DNA from: Gemmatimonadota bacterium
GTDB taxonomy: Bacteria > Latescibacterota > UBA2968
Assembly (NCBI GenBank): GCA_026705765.1
Contig: JAPPAB010000001.1
Span: forward strand, 1-47,877
Direction of reading: 5' to 3'
Length of the DNA: 47,877 nucleotides
The number at the start of each line of letters is the position of its first letter. The first letter of the stretch is position 1. Positions 1 through 8,227 of the stretch are shown here, one piece after another. The notes under the pieces were generated by a model. That model had not been told where the DNA came from. It searched no databases and saw only the letters and a list, made by a program, of their open reading frames with translations. A program made the translations under genes and the position numbers.

Positions 1-305
1 GTCCAGCCGTGTTCGGATAGGATGTCGGTATAGCAGATTTCGTCCTGGAGATAAGAAGCTGCATCGGGACCCGTGTTGCCTTCGCGGATCCAGTCGTGTA
101 CGCCGTGTTGTGAGGGTATGCGACCGGTGAGAAAAGAGGCGCGGCTGGGCGAACACACGGGGATGGTGACAAAGAAATTGTCGAAGCGAATACCCGTGGC
201 AGCAATGCGGTCGAGATTGGGGGTGCGGATTTCTGGATTACCATAACATCCGGCAGCCCAGGGTCCTTGATCATCGGTGAGGATAAAGATGATGTTGGGA
301 GCCAT
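1..305 (-). CDS. Sulfatase, N-terminal part (runs off the left edge)
   Basis: This is the first 101 residues of a type I (formylglycine) sulfatase of the alkaline-phosphatase superfamily, which hydrolyses sulfate esters. The protein opens [14 protein letters not shown], where the Asp pair after the first strand supplies Ca2+ ligands. The maturation motif C-S-P-S-R is present, with Cys51 the residue expected to become formylglycine and Arg55 its partner. The family motif continues with ASFLTGR. No signal peptide is visible, so a cytoplasmic enzyme or a later start is possible. The ATG is preceded by AAAGGA at good spacing, and a promoter lies at 352-380. About three quarters of the protein lies outside the window, so the substrate cannot be judged. 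Such enzymes are common in organisms that degrade sulfated algal or host polysaccharides. Confidence 0.9.
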   Translation of the reverse strand, partial: MAPNIIFILTDDQGPWAAGCYGNPEIRTPNLDRIAATGIRFDNFFVTIPVCSPSRASFLTGRIPSQHGVHDWIREGNTGPDAASYLQDEICYTDILSEHGW

Positions 306-351
306 TGGTTATCCTTTCAGTTTTGAGATATGCGTTATAAGTCGTGAGCGC

Positions 352-380
352 AATGTACACGCATCGAAATAGCTTGTCAA
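352..380 (-). promoter_or_regulatory. Sigma-70-type promoter of the sulfatase gene
   Basis: On the minus strand TTGACA (375-380) is followed after 17 bases by TACATT (352-357). It lies 47 bases upstream of the sulfatase ATG and between that gene and the stop codon of the RND permease gene. The -35 box is perfect and the -10 box matches 4 of 6. Confidence 0.6.
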
Positions 381-395
381 TCTTTTGAATTGGGA

Positions 396-3300
396 TTAAT
401 CGGCAGCGCGATTTATATCTGCGCGGAATGCGCGGCGTTCGCGCCCGATGAGGCGATAAAAGGCGTTGATGATGTCTTCGAGAATATTGTAGCTGATGGG
501 GACGAGTAAGAGGGTGATGACGGTTGCAAAGAGAACGCCAAAGCCGAGGGATATAGCCATCGGCACCAGGAATTGTGCCTGAAGGCTTTTTTCCAATAGC
601 AGGGGCGTGAGGCCGAGAAATGTCGTGACTGAGGTCAAGAGTATGGGGCGGAAACGCACAGCGCCAGCTTCTCGGAGTGCATCGAAAAGTGCGTGGCCTT
701 TTTCGCGTTGTTTGTTGATAAAATCGACCATGACCAGGCTGTCATTGACGACGATACCTGTAAGTGCAACGATGCCGAATACGGAGAGAATAGAGAGATT
801 AAATCCAAGAGCGACATGCCCCCAGACTGCGCCGACGATTCCAAATGGGATGGCCCCCATCACAATTAGGGGTTGGACATAGGATTTGAAGGGAATGGCG
901 AGCAAAATATAAATGATCAGTAAGGCGATAACAAAGCTTTGGGTCAGTCCCTGTAGCATTTCGGCCTGTTCTCTTTGCTGGCCTTCAAAATCGTAGCGCA
1001 CGCGGGGGTGGTCTGCCAGTATTTGAGGCAAGACAGTGCGGGTGCATTCGGCGATGATTTCGTTTGCATTGGCGATGCTTATATCGACATCGGAAGTAAC
1101 GTTGATAACTCTCTGGCGGTCGGCGCGCCGGATGGATGCGTAGCCCCGACCGAGTTCGGCACTCGCGGCGATTGAGAAGGGCACTTCGCCTCCGCCGGGC
1201 GTGCGAATGCGCATGTCTTCGAGGTTACCCAGAGACCGACGCTCTGATTCGGGATAGCGCACCATCACGCGGATGTCGTCGCGCCCGCGCTGAATGCGTT
1301 GCGCTTCTTCGCCGTAAAATGCCTGTCTGACCTGGCGTGCGAGGTCGGCCAATGTGATGCCCAGAGTTTCGGCCTGTCGGGTGAGAGAGAGTTTTACTTC
1401 CTCTTTCCCCGGGCGAAATGAATCGGCGATGTCAAAGACACCGGGATAGTCATTCAACGCGCTTTTGAATTTTTCGGCGACTTCGCGCAATTCGCCGTAG
1501 TCGGGGCCTGAGAACTGGATATTGATGGCTTCTCCAGATGAAAATAGCGAGGATGAATAGGTCAGTTCGACCGCGTCGGGAATAGCGCCAGTGAGTTCGC
1601 GCCAACGTCTGGCAATTTCTTCACTGCCGATATTGCGATTTTCTGAAGGCACGAGTTCAATATTGACTTCGCCCAGATGTGCTGATGAAAATGAGGCGGC
1701 ATTCCCGGTGGGCGGGCCTTGTGCTGCGCGATAGGGTTGTTCGCCCACGGATGCGAAGACATGGCGAAATACCGAACCCGAATTCTCGCTTTCGATTTCC
1801 CGTTGGAGTTGCTGCGCTGACGCCTCCAGGCGGCGCACTGCGGTTTCTGTCACCTCGGCAGGTGTGCCCTGGGGCATAGTGAGCATGGCCGCGACTCTGT
1901 CGGCTTCGACGTTGGGAAAAAAGACGAACTTGATCCATCCACCGCCAACGAGACCCACGGTGAGAAAGAGCGTGGCAACACCCCCAGCGAGGGTCAGATA
2001 CCGCCATTGGAGTGCCCATTCGAGAAAGGGACGATAATAGCGGTCAACAGCGATGAGTAAACCATCGGCCACGCCATTTTGAACGCGTTGCCACAGAGTG
2101 ACAATGGCGCGTTTGCGCGGGGGATCGCTGTCTTTTTTTAAATCTATTTTGGCGTGCGCGAGGTGTGCTGGTAAAATAAAGAGCGATTCGATGAGGGAAA
2201 ATATGAGGGTAAGGATAACAATCATGGGAATGAGTCTCATGATTTTTCCCATGCTCCCTTCAACGGTGAGCAGGGGAGAGAAGGCTGCAATAGATGTGAG
2301 GATAGCAAAAATGACGGGAACATATACTTCTTGCGCGCCATCAATGGCGGCGCGCAAACCGCGTTTGCCCATTTGGTAATGGCGATAGATATTTTCTCCT
2401 ACGATGACCGCATCATCTACGACAATGCCGAGCACCACGATAAATGCAAAAAGGGAGATCATGTTGATGGAGATGTCGAAGAAGGGCATCAGGCCGATTG
2501 CGCCGAGAAATGAGATGGGAATGCCCAGAGCAACCCAGAAGGCGAGGCGCAATCGGAGAAACATCGTCAGCGCGATAAAGACGAGGATAAAACCCAGTTG
2601 ACCATTGTGCAGCATGAGTTCCAGGCGGTCATTTAAGATGCGAGAAGAGTCTGCCCAGACGGTGAGTTTGATGCCATCGGGCATGCGCTGTTGTGTATTA
2701 TTGATATAGGCTTTGACTTTTTCGGTAATGTCCAGAGCATTTTGATCGCCTACGCGATAAATCTGGACAATTACAGTGGGTTCTGCATCAAATTGAGCAG
2801 ATTGATCGGTTTCTGCAAACCCGTCGATGACTGTGGCGACATCGCCCAGACGAAGGTACGTGCCATCGGGGCGAGAACGCAAGACGAGCGATTCAAATTC
2901 TTTGCCTCGATATGCTTGCCCTTTGGTGCGCAATAGGATTTCGCCACCCTGTGTTCGAATGGCGCCGCCGGGCAGATCGATCGAGAAACGCCTCACGGCC
3001 ATGGCAATTTCGCTAAAGGTGAGGTCGTAACGCCTCAGGTCATTTTCCGAGACTTCGATAGCGATTTCGTAAGGGCGTGTGCTGACGAGATCTACCTGTG
3101 TGATACCGGGAATGGTTGCAATGTCGTCTCTGACTTGCTCGCCAATTGTTTTGAGGGTTTTTTCATCTGTCGGTCCCGAGATAGCAACGTTGATGACCTG
3201 GCGGCGGTTGGTGATTTCTCGAATGACGGGTTTTTCCGTTTCCACCGGAAAAGTGGTGATGGCATCTACGCGGGCTTTGACATCGTCGAGCAATTTTCGC

Positions 3301-3605
3301 ATATCGGCACCCGCCTCGAGTTCGATGTTGACAACACCGCTGTTCTCCGATGCCGTGGAGGTGATGCGCTTAATGCCGTCGAGACCCAGCACAGCTTCTT
3401 CGATGCGTATGCAGATGGCTTCTTCGACTTCTTCGGGAGCAGCCCCTAGATAGATCATGGAGACATTGATCATATCCTGTGAAATCTCTGGGAAGACTTC
3501 CATGCGGATGCGGGATACGAGAAGAATACCACCTCCCAGGATCAATACCATCAACAGATTGGCCGCCACGCTGTTTCGGGCAAACCATTCAATGGCATTT
3601 TTCAT
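396..3605 (-). CDS. RND efflux transporter, inner-membrane permease subunit (AcrB/MexB-like)
   Basis: This 1069-residue protein has the usual length of a proton-driven RND permease that exports drugs or other amphiphiles across both membranes. After an N-terminal membrane helix comes the first large periplasmic loop. The TM2-TM6 block follows with the family motif GIVVDDAVIVGENIYRH, which carries the paired Asp residues of the proton relay in TM4. A second periplasmic loop and a matching second helix block (VALTGIVVNDSLVMVDF) come after that. The start is an ATG overlapping the end of the adaptor gene by four bases, so the two are translationally coupled. No TolC-like outer-membrane channel gene is adjacent, so the system presumably borrows one. 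Paired Asp in TM4 fits both drug (HAE) and some other RND classes, so the substrate is open. Confidence 0.95.
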   Translation of the reverse strand: MKNAIEWFARNSVAANLLMVLILGGGILLVSRIRMEVFPEISQDMINVSMIYLGAAPEEVEEAICIRIEEAVLGLDGIKRITSTASENSGVVNIELEAGADMRKLLDDVKARVDAITTFPVETEKPVIREITNRRQVINVAISGPTDEKTLKTIGEQVRDDIATIPGITQVDLVSTRPYEIAIEVSENDLRRYDLTFSEIAMAVRRFSIDLPGGAIRTQGGEILLRTKGQAYRGKEFESLVLRSRPDGTYLRLGDVATVIDGFAETDQSAQFDAEPTVIVQIYRVGDQNALDITEKVKAYINNTQQRMPDGIKLTVWADSSRILNDRLELMLHNGQLGFILVFIALTMFLRLRLAFWVALGIPISFLGAIGLMPFFDISINMISLFAFIVVLGIVVDDAVIVGENIYRHYQMGKRGLRAAIDGAQEVYVPVIFAILTSIAAFSPLLTVEGSMGKIMRLIPMIVILTLIFSLIESLFILPAHLAHAKIDLKKDSDPPRKRAIVTLWQRVQNGVADGLLIAVDRYYRPFLEWALQWRYLTLAGGVATLFLTVGLVGGGWIKFVFFPNVEADRVAAMLTMPQGTPAEVTETAVRRLEASAQQLQREIESENSGSVFRHVFASVGEQPYRAAQGPPTGNAASFSSAHLGEVNIELVPSENRNIGSEEIARRWRELTGAIPDAVELTYSSSLFSSGEAINIQFSGPDYGELREVAEKFKSALNDYPGVFDIADSFRPGKEEVKLSLTRQAETLGITLADLARQVRQAFYGEEAQRIQRGRDDIRVMVRYPESERRSLGNLEDMRIRTPGGGEVPFSIAASAELGRGYASIRRADRQRVINVTSDVDISIANANEIIAECTRTVLPQILADHPRVRYDFEGQQREQAEMLQGLTQSFVIALLIIYILLAIPFKSYVQPLIVMGAIPFGIVGAVWGHVALGFNLSILSVFGIVALTGIVVNDSLVMVDFINKQREKGHALFDALREAGAVRFRPILLTSVTTFLGLTPLLLEKSLQAQFLVPMAISLGFGVLFATVITLLLVPISYNILEDIINAFYRLIGRERRAFRADINRAAD

Positions 3606-4765
3606 TGTGTACCTCCAGTGCGCACGGTGCGCACGCGCATGCCATCGACGACGGTATCGAGCGGCGATACGCAGAGTTGCTCACCCGATTTTAGACCGCT
3701 TTTAACAACGACTTTTTCTGCGTCAGCGCGCAAGATGTCGATGGTTCGATAATAGAGGCGATTGCCCGTGACCACGAGGACGCGATTTTTTTCGCGCAGT
3801 GCAGCGCGCGGGATGACCACGACGTTTTCCGCGCGGTGGCCCAGGATTTCTGCCGTGACAAACATACCCACAGCGAATGGCGGCGTGTTGCTATCGCGCT
3901 GGCGGTATGGGTTATCTACGCGCCCGACGAGCGCGATCATGCCAGAGCGCGCATCAATTTCACCTTCAATGCGCACAATGCGTCCCATATAGATGTGTTC
4001 CCGCCCGGCAAATGTGGCGTGGAAACGCACATCGGGGCCTGAATTATGATGGGGATTATTGCGAAAGGAGAGCGGCAGGTCCAAATAAGCGAGCTGGTCA
4101 TCGGACACGGGCAGGCGCACTTCGGCATAGTCGATGGCATAAATATGGCCGAGCGGTGAACCCGGGTTGACGTATTGCCCGACATCGGCATTTTTGGTGC
4201 GAACGCGTCCGGGATATGGCGCTCTGATTTGCGTGCGTTCAAGGTTGAGATTGGCGCGCATTAATGCCCCTTCGGCAGCGGCAATGGTCGCACGGGCTTC
4301 GTCAATTTGTGGCTTGCGCAAGACGAGATCGGTTGGATCTCCATTGCCCAGGCGTTTCCATTCGTCGCGGGCAATTGCGGCTTCTTCTTCTTCGCGTGCC
4401 AATCGCAATTTGGCCTGTGCGACCTGAACCTGTGCCTGTGCAACCGCGACTTCGTAATCGCGCGGATCAATGGTGAGCAGGACATCGCCTTTTTCAAAAA
4501 ATCCCCCGTTGGCAAATGCTGGTGATACTTTAATGATCTGGCCTGCCACTTGTGAAACGAGTGTGGTTTGCGTGCGCGGGGCAACCGTGCCTTGCGCTGG
4601 AATAATGAGTTGAAAGTCTGTAAAATAAACGGATTGAACTCGCACGAGCGGCGGGGGCACTTCTGTTGGTTTAGGCTGGACGACTTCTCGGCTTTTGACC
4701 AGTGCAAAAGCTCCCAGCATACCGATAATCAGGACAATGATGGGAAGGAGGATTTTGAGTTTCAC
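3602..4765 (-). CDS. RND efflux periplasmic adaptor subunit (HlyD/MFP family)
   Basis: At 387 residues this is a typical membrane-fusion protein linking the RND permease to an outer-membrane channel. One N-terminal membrane anchor (LPIIVLIIGMLGAFALV) is followed by a biotinyl-lipoyl-like segment (SQVAGQIIKVSP). An alpha-helical hairpin rich in Ala, Gln and Glu occupies about residues 105-175, and the second lipoyl half (IRAPYPGRV) is followed by beta-barrel and membrane-proximal domains. It has no lipobox Cys, so it is anchored by the helix. It lies 19 bases after the coiled-coil gene and overlaps the permease gene by four bases, so all three form one transcription unit. Confidence 0.93.
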   Translation of the reverse strand: MKLKILLPIIVLIIGMLGAFALVKSREVVQPKPTEVPPPLVRVQSVYFTDFQLIIPAQGTVAPRTQTTLVSQVAGQIIKVSPAFANGGFFEKGDVLLTIDPRDYEVAVAQAQVQVAQAKLRLAREEEEAAIARDEWKRLGNGDPTDLVLRKPQIDEARATIAAAEGALMRANLNLERTQIRAPYPGRVRTKNADVGQYVNPGSPLGHIYAIDYAEVRLPVSDDQLAYLDLPLSFRNNPHHNSGPDVRFHATFAGREHIYMGRIVRIEGEIDARSGMIALVGRVDNPYRQRDSNTPPFAVGMFVTAEILGHRAENVVVIPRAALREKNRVLVVTGNRLYYRTIDILRADAEKVVVKSGLKSGEQLCVSPLDTVVDGMRVRTVRTGGTQ

Positions 4766-4784
4766 GATGTATTTTTCTCCTTGT

Positions 4785-5597
4785 CTATTTGTCTAAAGGA
4801 ATTCGGGGGCGTTTAAATTCTTTCAAAAAGAGAGAATCGACGGTGGCTTGAAGGATTATGAGTGCTCGCTGCTGGTCGTCGGATTGTTGTAAGAGGCGGC
4901 TGGCCATCTGGCGTGCGCTGTTGGCGTTGTCCTGCGCGCTTTTGAGGTCGCTTCTCAGTGCCTTGATCTGGCGATTTTGTACATTTAGTCGCTCGTTGGC
5001 GCGGTCGAGCTTTTGTTGGGTGTTTCGCAATGTCTCGCGGTTTTTGGCGTGTTGTGCCTCCTCGCGCTTGAGCCGATTTTGGGTTGATGCGTGAAGTGAT
5101 TTTTCGGTGTTGAGGCTGTCCAGATAGGCGCGGTGTGCGAGCGTTTCCCGATTTAAGTCGCTTTGTGTGAGGCGCAGTTGTTCGCGTGTAGCGTCGAGTT
5201 CTTTGCGGGTGCGTTGGTGATGTGCAATCTCATTGGATAGCTTGCCGCGCACCTCGACTTCAGATCCAGTGAGTTCCGCTTTTTCATTGATTTGGGCCAT
5301 AAGACGGTCGGTTTGGTCGCCGAGTCGCTCGCGAAAAGCCGTGAGTTCTTGCTGGAACCGCGCCTGGGTATTTTCAAGGGTTTGCTCCTGGCGGGTGAGC
5401 GAGGTTTGCAAAATCAGGATCAGAAAAGTGACGACAATGACAGATGCGTAGGCCAAAAATCCGTAGAGCCAGCGATTTTCAAGACGGAAGAAGGATTTTC
5501 CTTCAATTTTGTCGCGCTCTGAAATATAAAAAACAATGTACACACCCACGCCGAGCATAATGAGTGTGCCGAGCGTAGAGAGGATGATGATTTTCAT
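4785..5597 (-). CDS. Two-helix membrane protein with long coiled coil, first gene of RND operon
   Basis: This predicted protein has 270 residues and is not recognised as a named family. The start at 5597 is chosen over a longer frame because the protein then opens MKIIILSTLG, runs directly into a membrane helix (about residues 3-25) and has AGGT eight or so bases upstream. A second membrane helix (about 43-66, FLAYASVIVVTFLILIL) follows. From about residue 70 to 245 the sequence is a charged, Gln/Arg/Glu-rich coiled coil (for example LTRQEQTLENTQARFQQEL). The C-terminal 25 residues are less charged. The gene lies 19 bases before the RND adaptor, so it is probably co-transcribed with it. The architecture suggests an envelope spacer or scaffold. 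A role in assembling the efflux complex is a guess from context only. Confidence 0.75.
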   Translation of the reverse strand: MKIIILSTLGTLIMLGVGVYIVFYISERDKIEGKSFFRLENRWLYGFLAYASVIVVTFLILILQTSLTRQEQTLENTQARFQQELTAFRERLGDQTDRLMAQINEKAELTGSEVEVRGKLSNEIAHHQRTRKELDATREQLRLTQSDLNRETLAHRAYLDSLNTEKSLHASTQNRLKREEAQHAKNRETLRNTQQKLDRANERLNVQNRQIKALRSDLKSAQDNANSARQMASRLLQQSDDQQRALIILQATVDSLFLKEFKRPRIPLDK

Positions 5598-5729
5598 AGT
5601 TGATTTACCTGTGAGCCAATAGGCGGTGTGCAACTTTCCAGAAAATTTATTTGGATATTGTAAATAGCAAGGTTTTGGCTTTAGACGCAAGTAGAAAGAC
5701 AGAGGTGTACAACTTCCCTAGAAGCACAA

Positions 5730-5758
5730 AGAGCGCCGGCAAGTCGCGCCGACGCTCT
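5730..5758 (-). terminator. Hairpin downstream of the sigma factor gene
   Basis: The arms AGAGCGCCGGC and GCCGACGCTCT pair at 10 of 11 positions around a 7-base loop. It lies 52 bases past the stop codon of the minus-strand sigma factor gene. The U-tract is weak on the minus strand, so termination may be partial. Confidence 0.5.
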
Positions 5759-5809
5759 GATTTTGCTGGGGCTATTTTTTCTGAGACGAGCGGTGTACTA
5801 TTCCTCGCT

Positions 5810-6790
5810 TTAACTACAATAGGTCGCAAGCCGTTTGCTATGGGTGGGATGCCGCAGCCGATTGAGTGCCTCTTCTTTGAGTTGGCGCACCCGTTCTCTA
5901 CTCACCCCCAGTTTGTTGCCTATTTGTTGATAAGTCGCGGGTTTTGAACTGCTGACTTCGGTGCGTTCTGCCGGGTCGCTGAAACCGTAATAGAGATGTA
6001 GAATTTGCCGATCGCGATCGGGCAAGGCACCGAGCGCGTTGTGTATATCATTGTGCATCGTGTCTTGAATATAGGCGTCTTCTGGAGACAGTGTTTGGGG
6101 ATCTGACAGAGTTTCTTGCAGGGTGACAGTGCGTGGTGCAGAGTTTGTGGCTTCATCGTACATTGGCGTATCCAGCGATACGGTGTTGTAAGCCGATTCG
6201 AGGGTGTGTGTGACTTTTTTGATGGGCAGATCGGTTTCTCGGGCGAGTTCGTCGGCATCGGGTTGTCGGTCGAGGTGCTGAGTCAGGTCAGCTTCAACTT
6301 TGCGCAATTTGTTGAGGTCGTTGACAACATTGCCGGGAATCCGGATGGATCGGGTTTGGACTTCAAGGGCTTTGAGGATGTTCTGTCGGATCCACCAGAC
6401 TGCGTAAGTGATGAACTTGTAACCTTTTTCGGGTTTGAATTTGCGGGCGGCAGTCATCAGTCCCATGTTGCCTTCATTGATGAGATCGGCCATGGGAAGC
6501 CCTTGATTCACAAAATTTTTGGCAACGTGAATGACGAAGCGCAGGTTGCTGGTGATGAGCTTTTCGCGGGCGTGTTCACCTGCCCGCCGAACACGAGCGC
6601 TCGCGCCTGGCAGATTGCCCAGGGCTATTTGCTCTGTCAGGGCTTTCTCTTCGTCCGGCGTGAGCAGTGGATGTCGTTCGATCTCCTTGTAGTAATAGGC
6701 CAAAGAGGGTTCATCGCCCGCATAGGGTGAGGTACATACTGGGGCTTTGTGAAGAGCCTGTCTGCGATGCTGGTTCATTTCGGAAATCAT
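5810..6790 (-). CDS. RpoD-like sigma-70 family RNA polymerase sigma factor
   Basis: This 326-residue sigma factor has regions 1.2 (SLAYYYKEIERHPLLTPDEE), 2 (NLRFVIHVAKNF, DLINEGNMGLMTAARKF, YAVWWIRQNI), 3 and 4 (LGVSRERVRQLKEEALNRLR). There is no acidic region 1.1. The nonconserved segment between 1.2 and 2.1 is very short, so it resembles group 2 sigmas or the compact primary sigmas of the FCB group. The -10 recognition helix (YKFITYAVWWIRQ) is complete. Region 4 has an insertion of roughly nine residues just before the helix-turn-helix (about DPAERTEVSSSKP). The ATG has a perfect AAGGAGG at 4-5 bases. Transcription starts from a strong promoter at 6872-6900 whose spacer carries a palindrome. 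It stands alone between its promoter and a hairpin at 5730-5758. It could be primary or an accessory sigma; the operator suggests regulated expression. Confidence 0.93.
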   Translation of the reverse strand: MISEMNQHRRQALHKAPVCTSPYAGDEPSLAYYYKEIERHPLLTPDEEKALTEQIALGNLPGASARVRRAGEHAREKLITSNLRFVIHVAKNFVNQGLPMADLINEGNMGLMTAARKFKPEKGYKFITYAVWWIRQNILKALEVQTRSIRIPGNVVNDLNKLRKVEADLTQHLDRQPDADELARETDLPIKKVTHTLESAYNTVSLDTPMYDEATNSAPRTVTLQETLSDPQTLSPEDAYIQDTMHNDIHNALGALPDRDRQILHLYYGFSDPAERTEVSSSKPATYQQIGNKLGVSRERVRQLKEEALNRLRHPTHSKRLATYCS

Positions 6791-6871
6791 GTTTCCTCCT
6801 TATGGTGTTCTGAGGTCCTATATCGCGTGTGGAACATCTGTCTGATTTGGCCTCAGTTATGGCTGAGCAAG

Positions 6872-6900
6872 AATATAGTGAACATTTGTTCATAAGTCAA
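6872..6900 (-). promoter_or_regulatory. Strong promoter of sigma factor gene with palindromic operator in the spacer
   Basis: TTGACT (6895-6900) and TATATT (6872-6877) are 17 bases apart on the minus strand. The spacer contains TGAACA-AA-TGTTCA (6879-6892), whose core GAAC-N4-GTTC is the form of the Gram-positive-type LexA (SOS) box. A repressor bound there would block RNA polymerase directly. That the ligand is LexA is inferred from the motif alone. Confidence 0.7.
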
Positions 6901-6907
6901 GAAAAAA

Positions 6908-6950
6908 ATAACACAATAAATATTTGTTTATTAACAATTTATTGTGTTAT
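6908..6950 (-). terminator. AT-rich intrinsic terminator of the six-gene operon
   Basis: A perfect 14-base inverted repeat (ATAACACAATAAAT / ATTTATTGTGTTAT) around a 15-base loop is followed on the minus strand by a T run. It lies 61 bases past the stop of the pterin-synthase-like gene and just upstream of the sigma factor promoter, so it separates the two units. A second repeat (CAGTATTTT / AAAATACTG at 6966-6997) precedes it. Confidence 0.75.
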
Positions 6951-7011
6951 AAGAAAAAATATGTGCAGTATTTTGTGCAGTAAAATAAAAAATACTGTTC
7001 AGGTGTATAGA

Positions 7012-7464
7012 TCAGCCATCTACGAGTTCGTATATGCCCGAGTTTTTCATGTTTTCACGGGTTTCAACTTTATAGACCCAGCATCGGTTGTGGGTCATGT
7101 CGCGCACGAGTTTGTCGGCATAATCAAAGACAAATTTTGATGACGCTTCCATGCCAACGTTGGGCATAATTCGCAGATCGATCAGTTCCCGGCGGTGCAT
7201 TTCTTCAAAAAATTCGCGTTCGGGATCATTTTCGTTGATGAGCATTGTGTGGTCAAACATGTGCTCTAACCACGTTTTTAGTTTCTTGAGCTTGCTAAAA
7301 TCGACGACAAAGTGATTTTCGTCGAGTTCGTCGCAGGTAAAATAAAACGTGATCTCGCGGTTGTATCCGTGAACAAAGCGACAGTGACCGTCGTGGTATC
7401 CCTGGCGATGTGCACAGGGCAAATCGCGATAGGTTTTTGTCGATGAGAATTTTCCCTTTCCCAT
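7012..7464 (-). CDS. 6-pyruvoyl-tetrahydropterin synthase / QueD-like protein with altered zinc site
   Basis: This 150-residue T-fold protein belongs to the PTPS/6-carboxytetrahydropterin synthase family (queuosine or biopterin-type chemistry on dihydroneopterin triphosphate). The usual catalytic Cys (Cys28), the Asp-His pair (Asp71-His72 in MFDHTMLIN) and the pterin-anchoring Glu (Glu134 in VYKVETRE) are all present. Zinc ligands His19 (CAHR) and His32 are kept, but the normal HGH motif reads HGY, so the third ligand is Tyr34. His27 just before Cys28 could substitute. The second ATG (7464) is chosen because AAAGG is six to seven bases before it, whereas the first ATG (7470) abuts that site. 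It is the last gene of the six-gene operon, 15 bases after the SDR gene. No queC, queE or folE lies nearby, so a function outside queuosine synthesis is possible. Confidence 0.85.
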   Translation of the reverse strand: MGKGKFSSTKTYRDLPCAHRQGYHDGHCRFVHGYNREITFYFTCDELDENHFVVDFSKLKKLKTWLEHMFDHTMLINENDPEREFFEEMHRRELIDLRIMPNVGMEASSKFVFDYADKLVRDMTHNRCWVYKVETRENMKNSGIYELVDG

Positions 7465-7479
7465 GGGCATCCTTTCTGT

Positions 7480-8199
7480 TTACGGCCTTTGCGCGGTGCC
7501 ATCTTGTGGGGTGTAGCCCAATACCTTCCTGGTGCTATCAATTCCGAGATAGGATTTTTTGTGATCAGATACGCCATGTACAATGGCAAAGTCGGTATCT
7601 GCTTCCACGCATTTTTGAAAAAGTTGTGCGGTATCTCTGGGGCTGATGAGTATGCTGGGTTTGTCTGGGTCGTAAATTTCATCGGCATTCCATCTCGGGC
7701 CGCCCAGGCGCACACAGATGCAGGACAGTCCGTGGGTTGCGGAATATACCCGCGCAAGGGCTTCGCCCCAGCATTTGGTGGCACCATAGACATTGGTGGG
7801 AAATACGGGTACATCCCATTCAATGGAGGAATCGCCCGGGTAGCCCAAAACGGCATTGACAGAACTGGCAAAAACAATGCGCTTACAACCGCACAGGTGC
7901 GCAGCGTGAAAGGCGTTGTATGCGCCAATAATATTGAGGTCGAGCAAGGTTTCGTAAAAGTCGGCACGCGGACTGCGGTCGGCTGCGAGGTGTATTACGG
8001 TATGAATGCCTCGACAAGCAGCTTGAAATTCGTCGAGATTGGTAATATCCATCTGGACAAATTCTTCGTGACCTGCAAGATTTTCAACCGGGTTCACATC
8101 TGCAAGCCGAAGGCGATAGGTCGCGCCCCAGTACTGGCGCAACATGCCAGCGACAAAGCCCGCACCACCTGTGATGAGAATGTGTTTTTGTCCGGACAT
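7480..8199 (-). CDS. NAD-dependent epimerase/dehydratase family protein, uronate-dehydrogenase-like
   Basis: This 239-residue extended SDR has a dinucleotide-binding loop TGGAGFVAG (residues 10-18), the acidic residue Asp34 at the end of strand 2 that favours NAD over NADP, and the catalytic Ser112, Tyr138 and Lys142 (YGATK). The C-terminal pattern SPRDTAQLFQKC...VHGVSDHKKSY...LGYTPQD is characteristic of uronate dehydrogenases, which oxidise galacturonate or glucuronate to the aldarolactone. The start at 8199 has AGAAAGG at six bases. The protein is slightly shorter than the usual 265 residues. In the operon it sits between the DUF6785-type membrane protein and the pterin-synthase-like gene. 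Together with the glycerate kinase it suggests sugar-acid catabolism. The exact substrate is inferred. Confidence 0.85.
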   Translation of the reverse strand: MSGQKHILITGGAGFVAGMLRQYWGATYRLRLADVNPVENLAGHEEFVQMDITNLDEFQAACRGIHTVIHLAADRSPRADFYETLLDLNIIGAYNAFHAAHLCGCKRIVFASSVNAVLGYPGDSSIEWDVPVFPTNVYGATKCWGEALARVYSATHGLSCICVRLGGPRWNADEIYDPDKPSILISPRDTAQLFQKCVEADTDFAIVHGVSDHKKSYLGIDSTRKVLGYTPQDGTAQRP

Positions 8200-8227
8200 G
8201 AGAAACCTTTCTGTAGTAATCCCAGAC

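Noticed and set aside
6116-6730. Open frame of 204 residues on the plus strand
   Set aside because: It lies wholly opposite the sigma factor gene, has no ribosome site and no recognisable domain.
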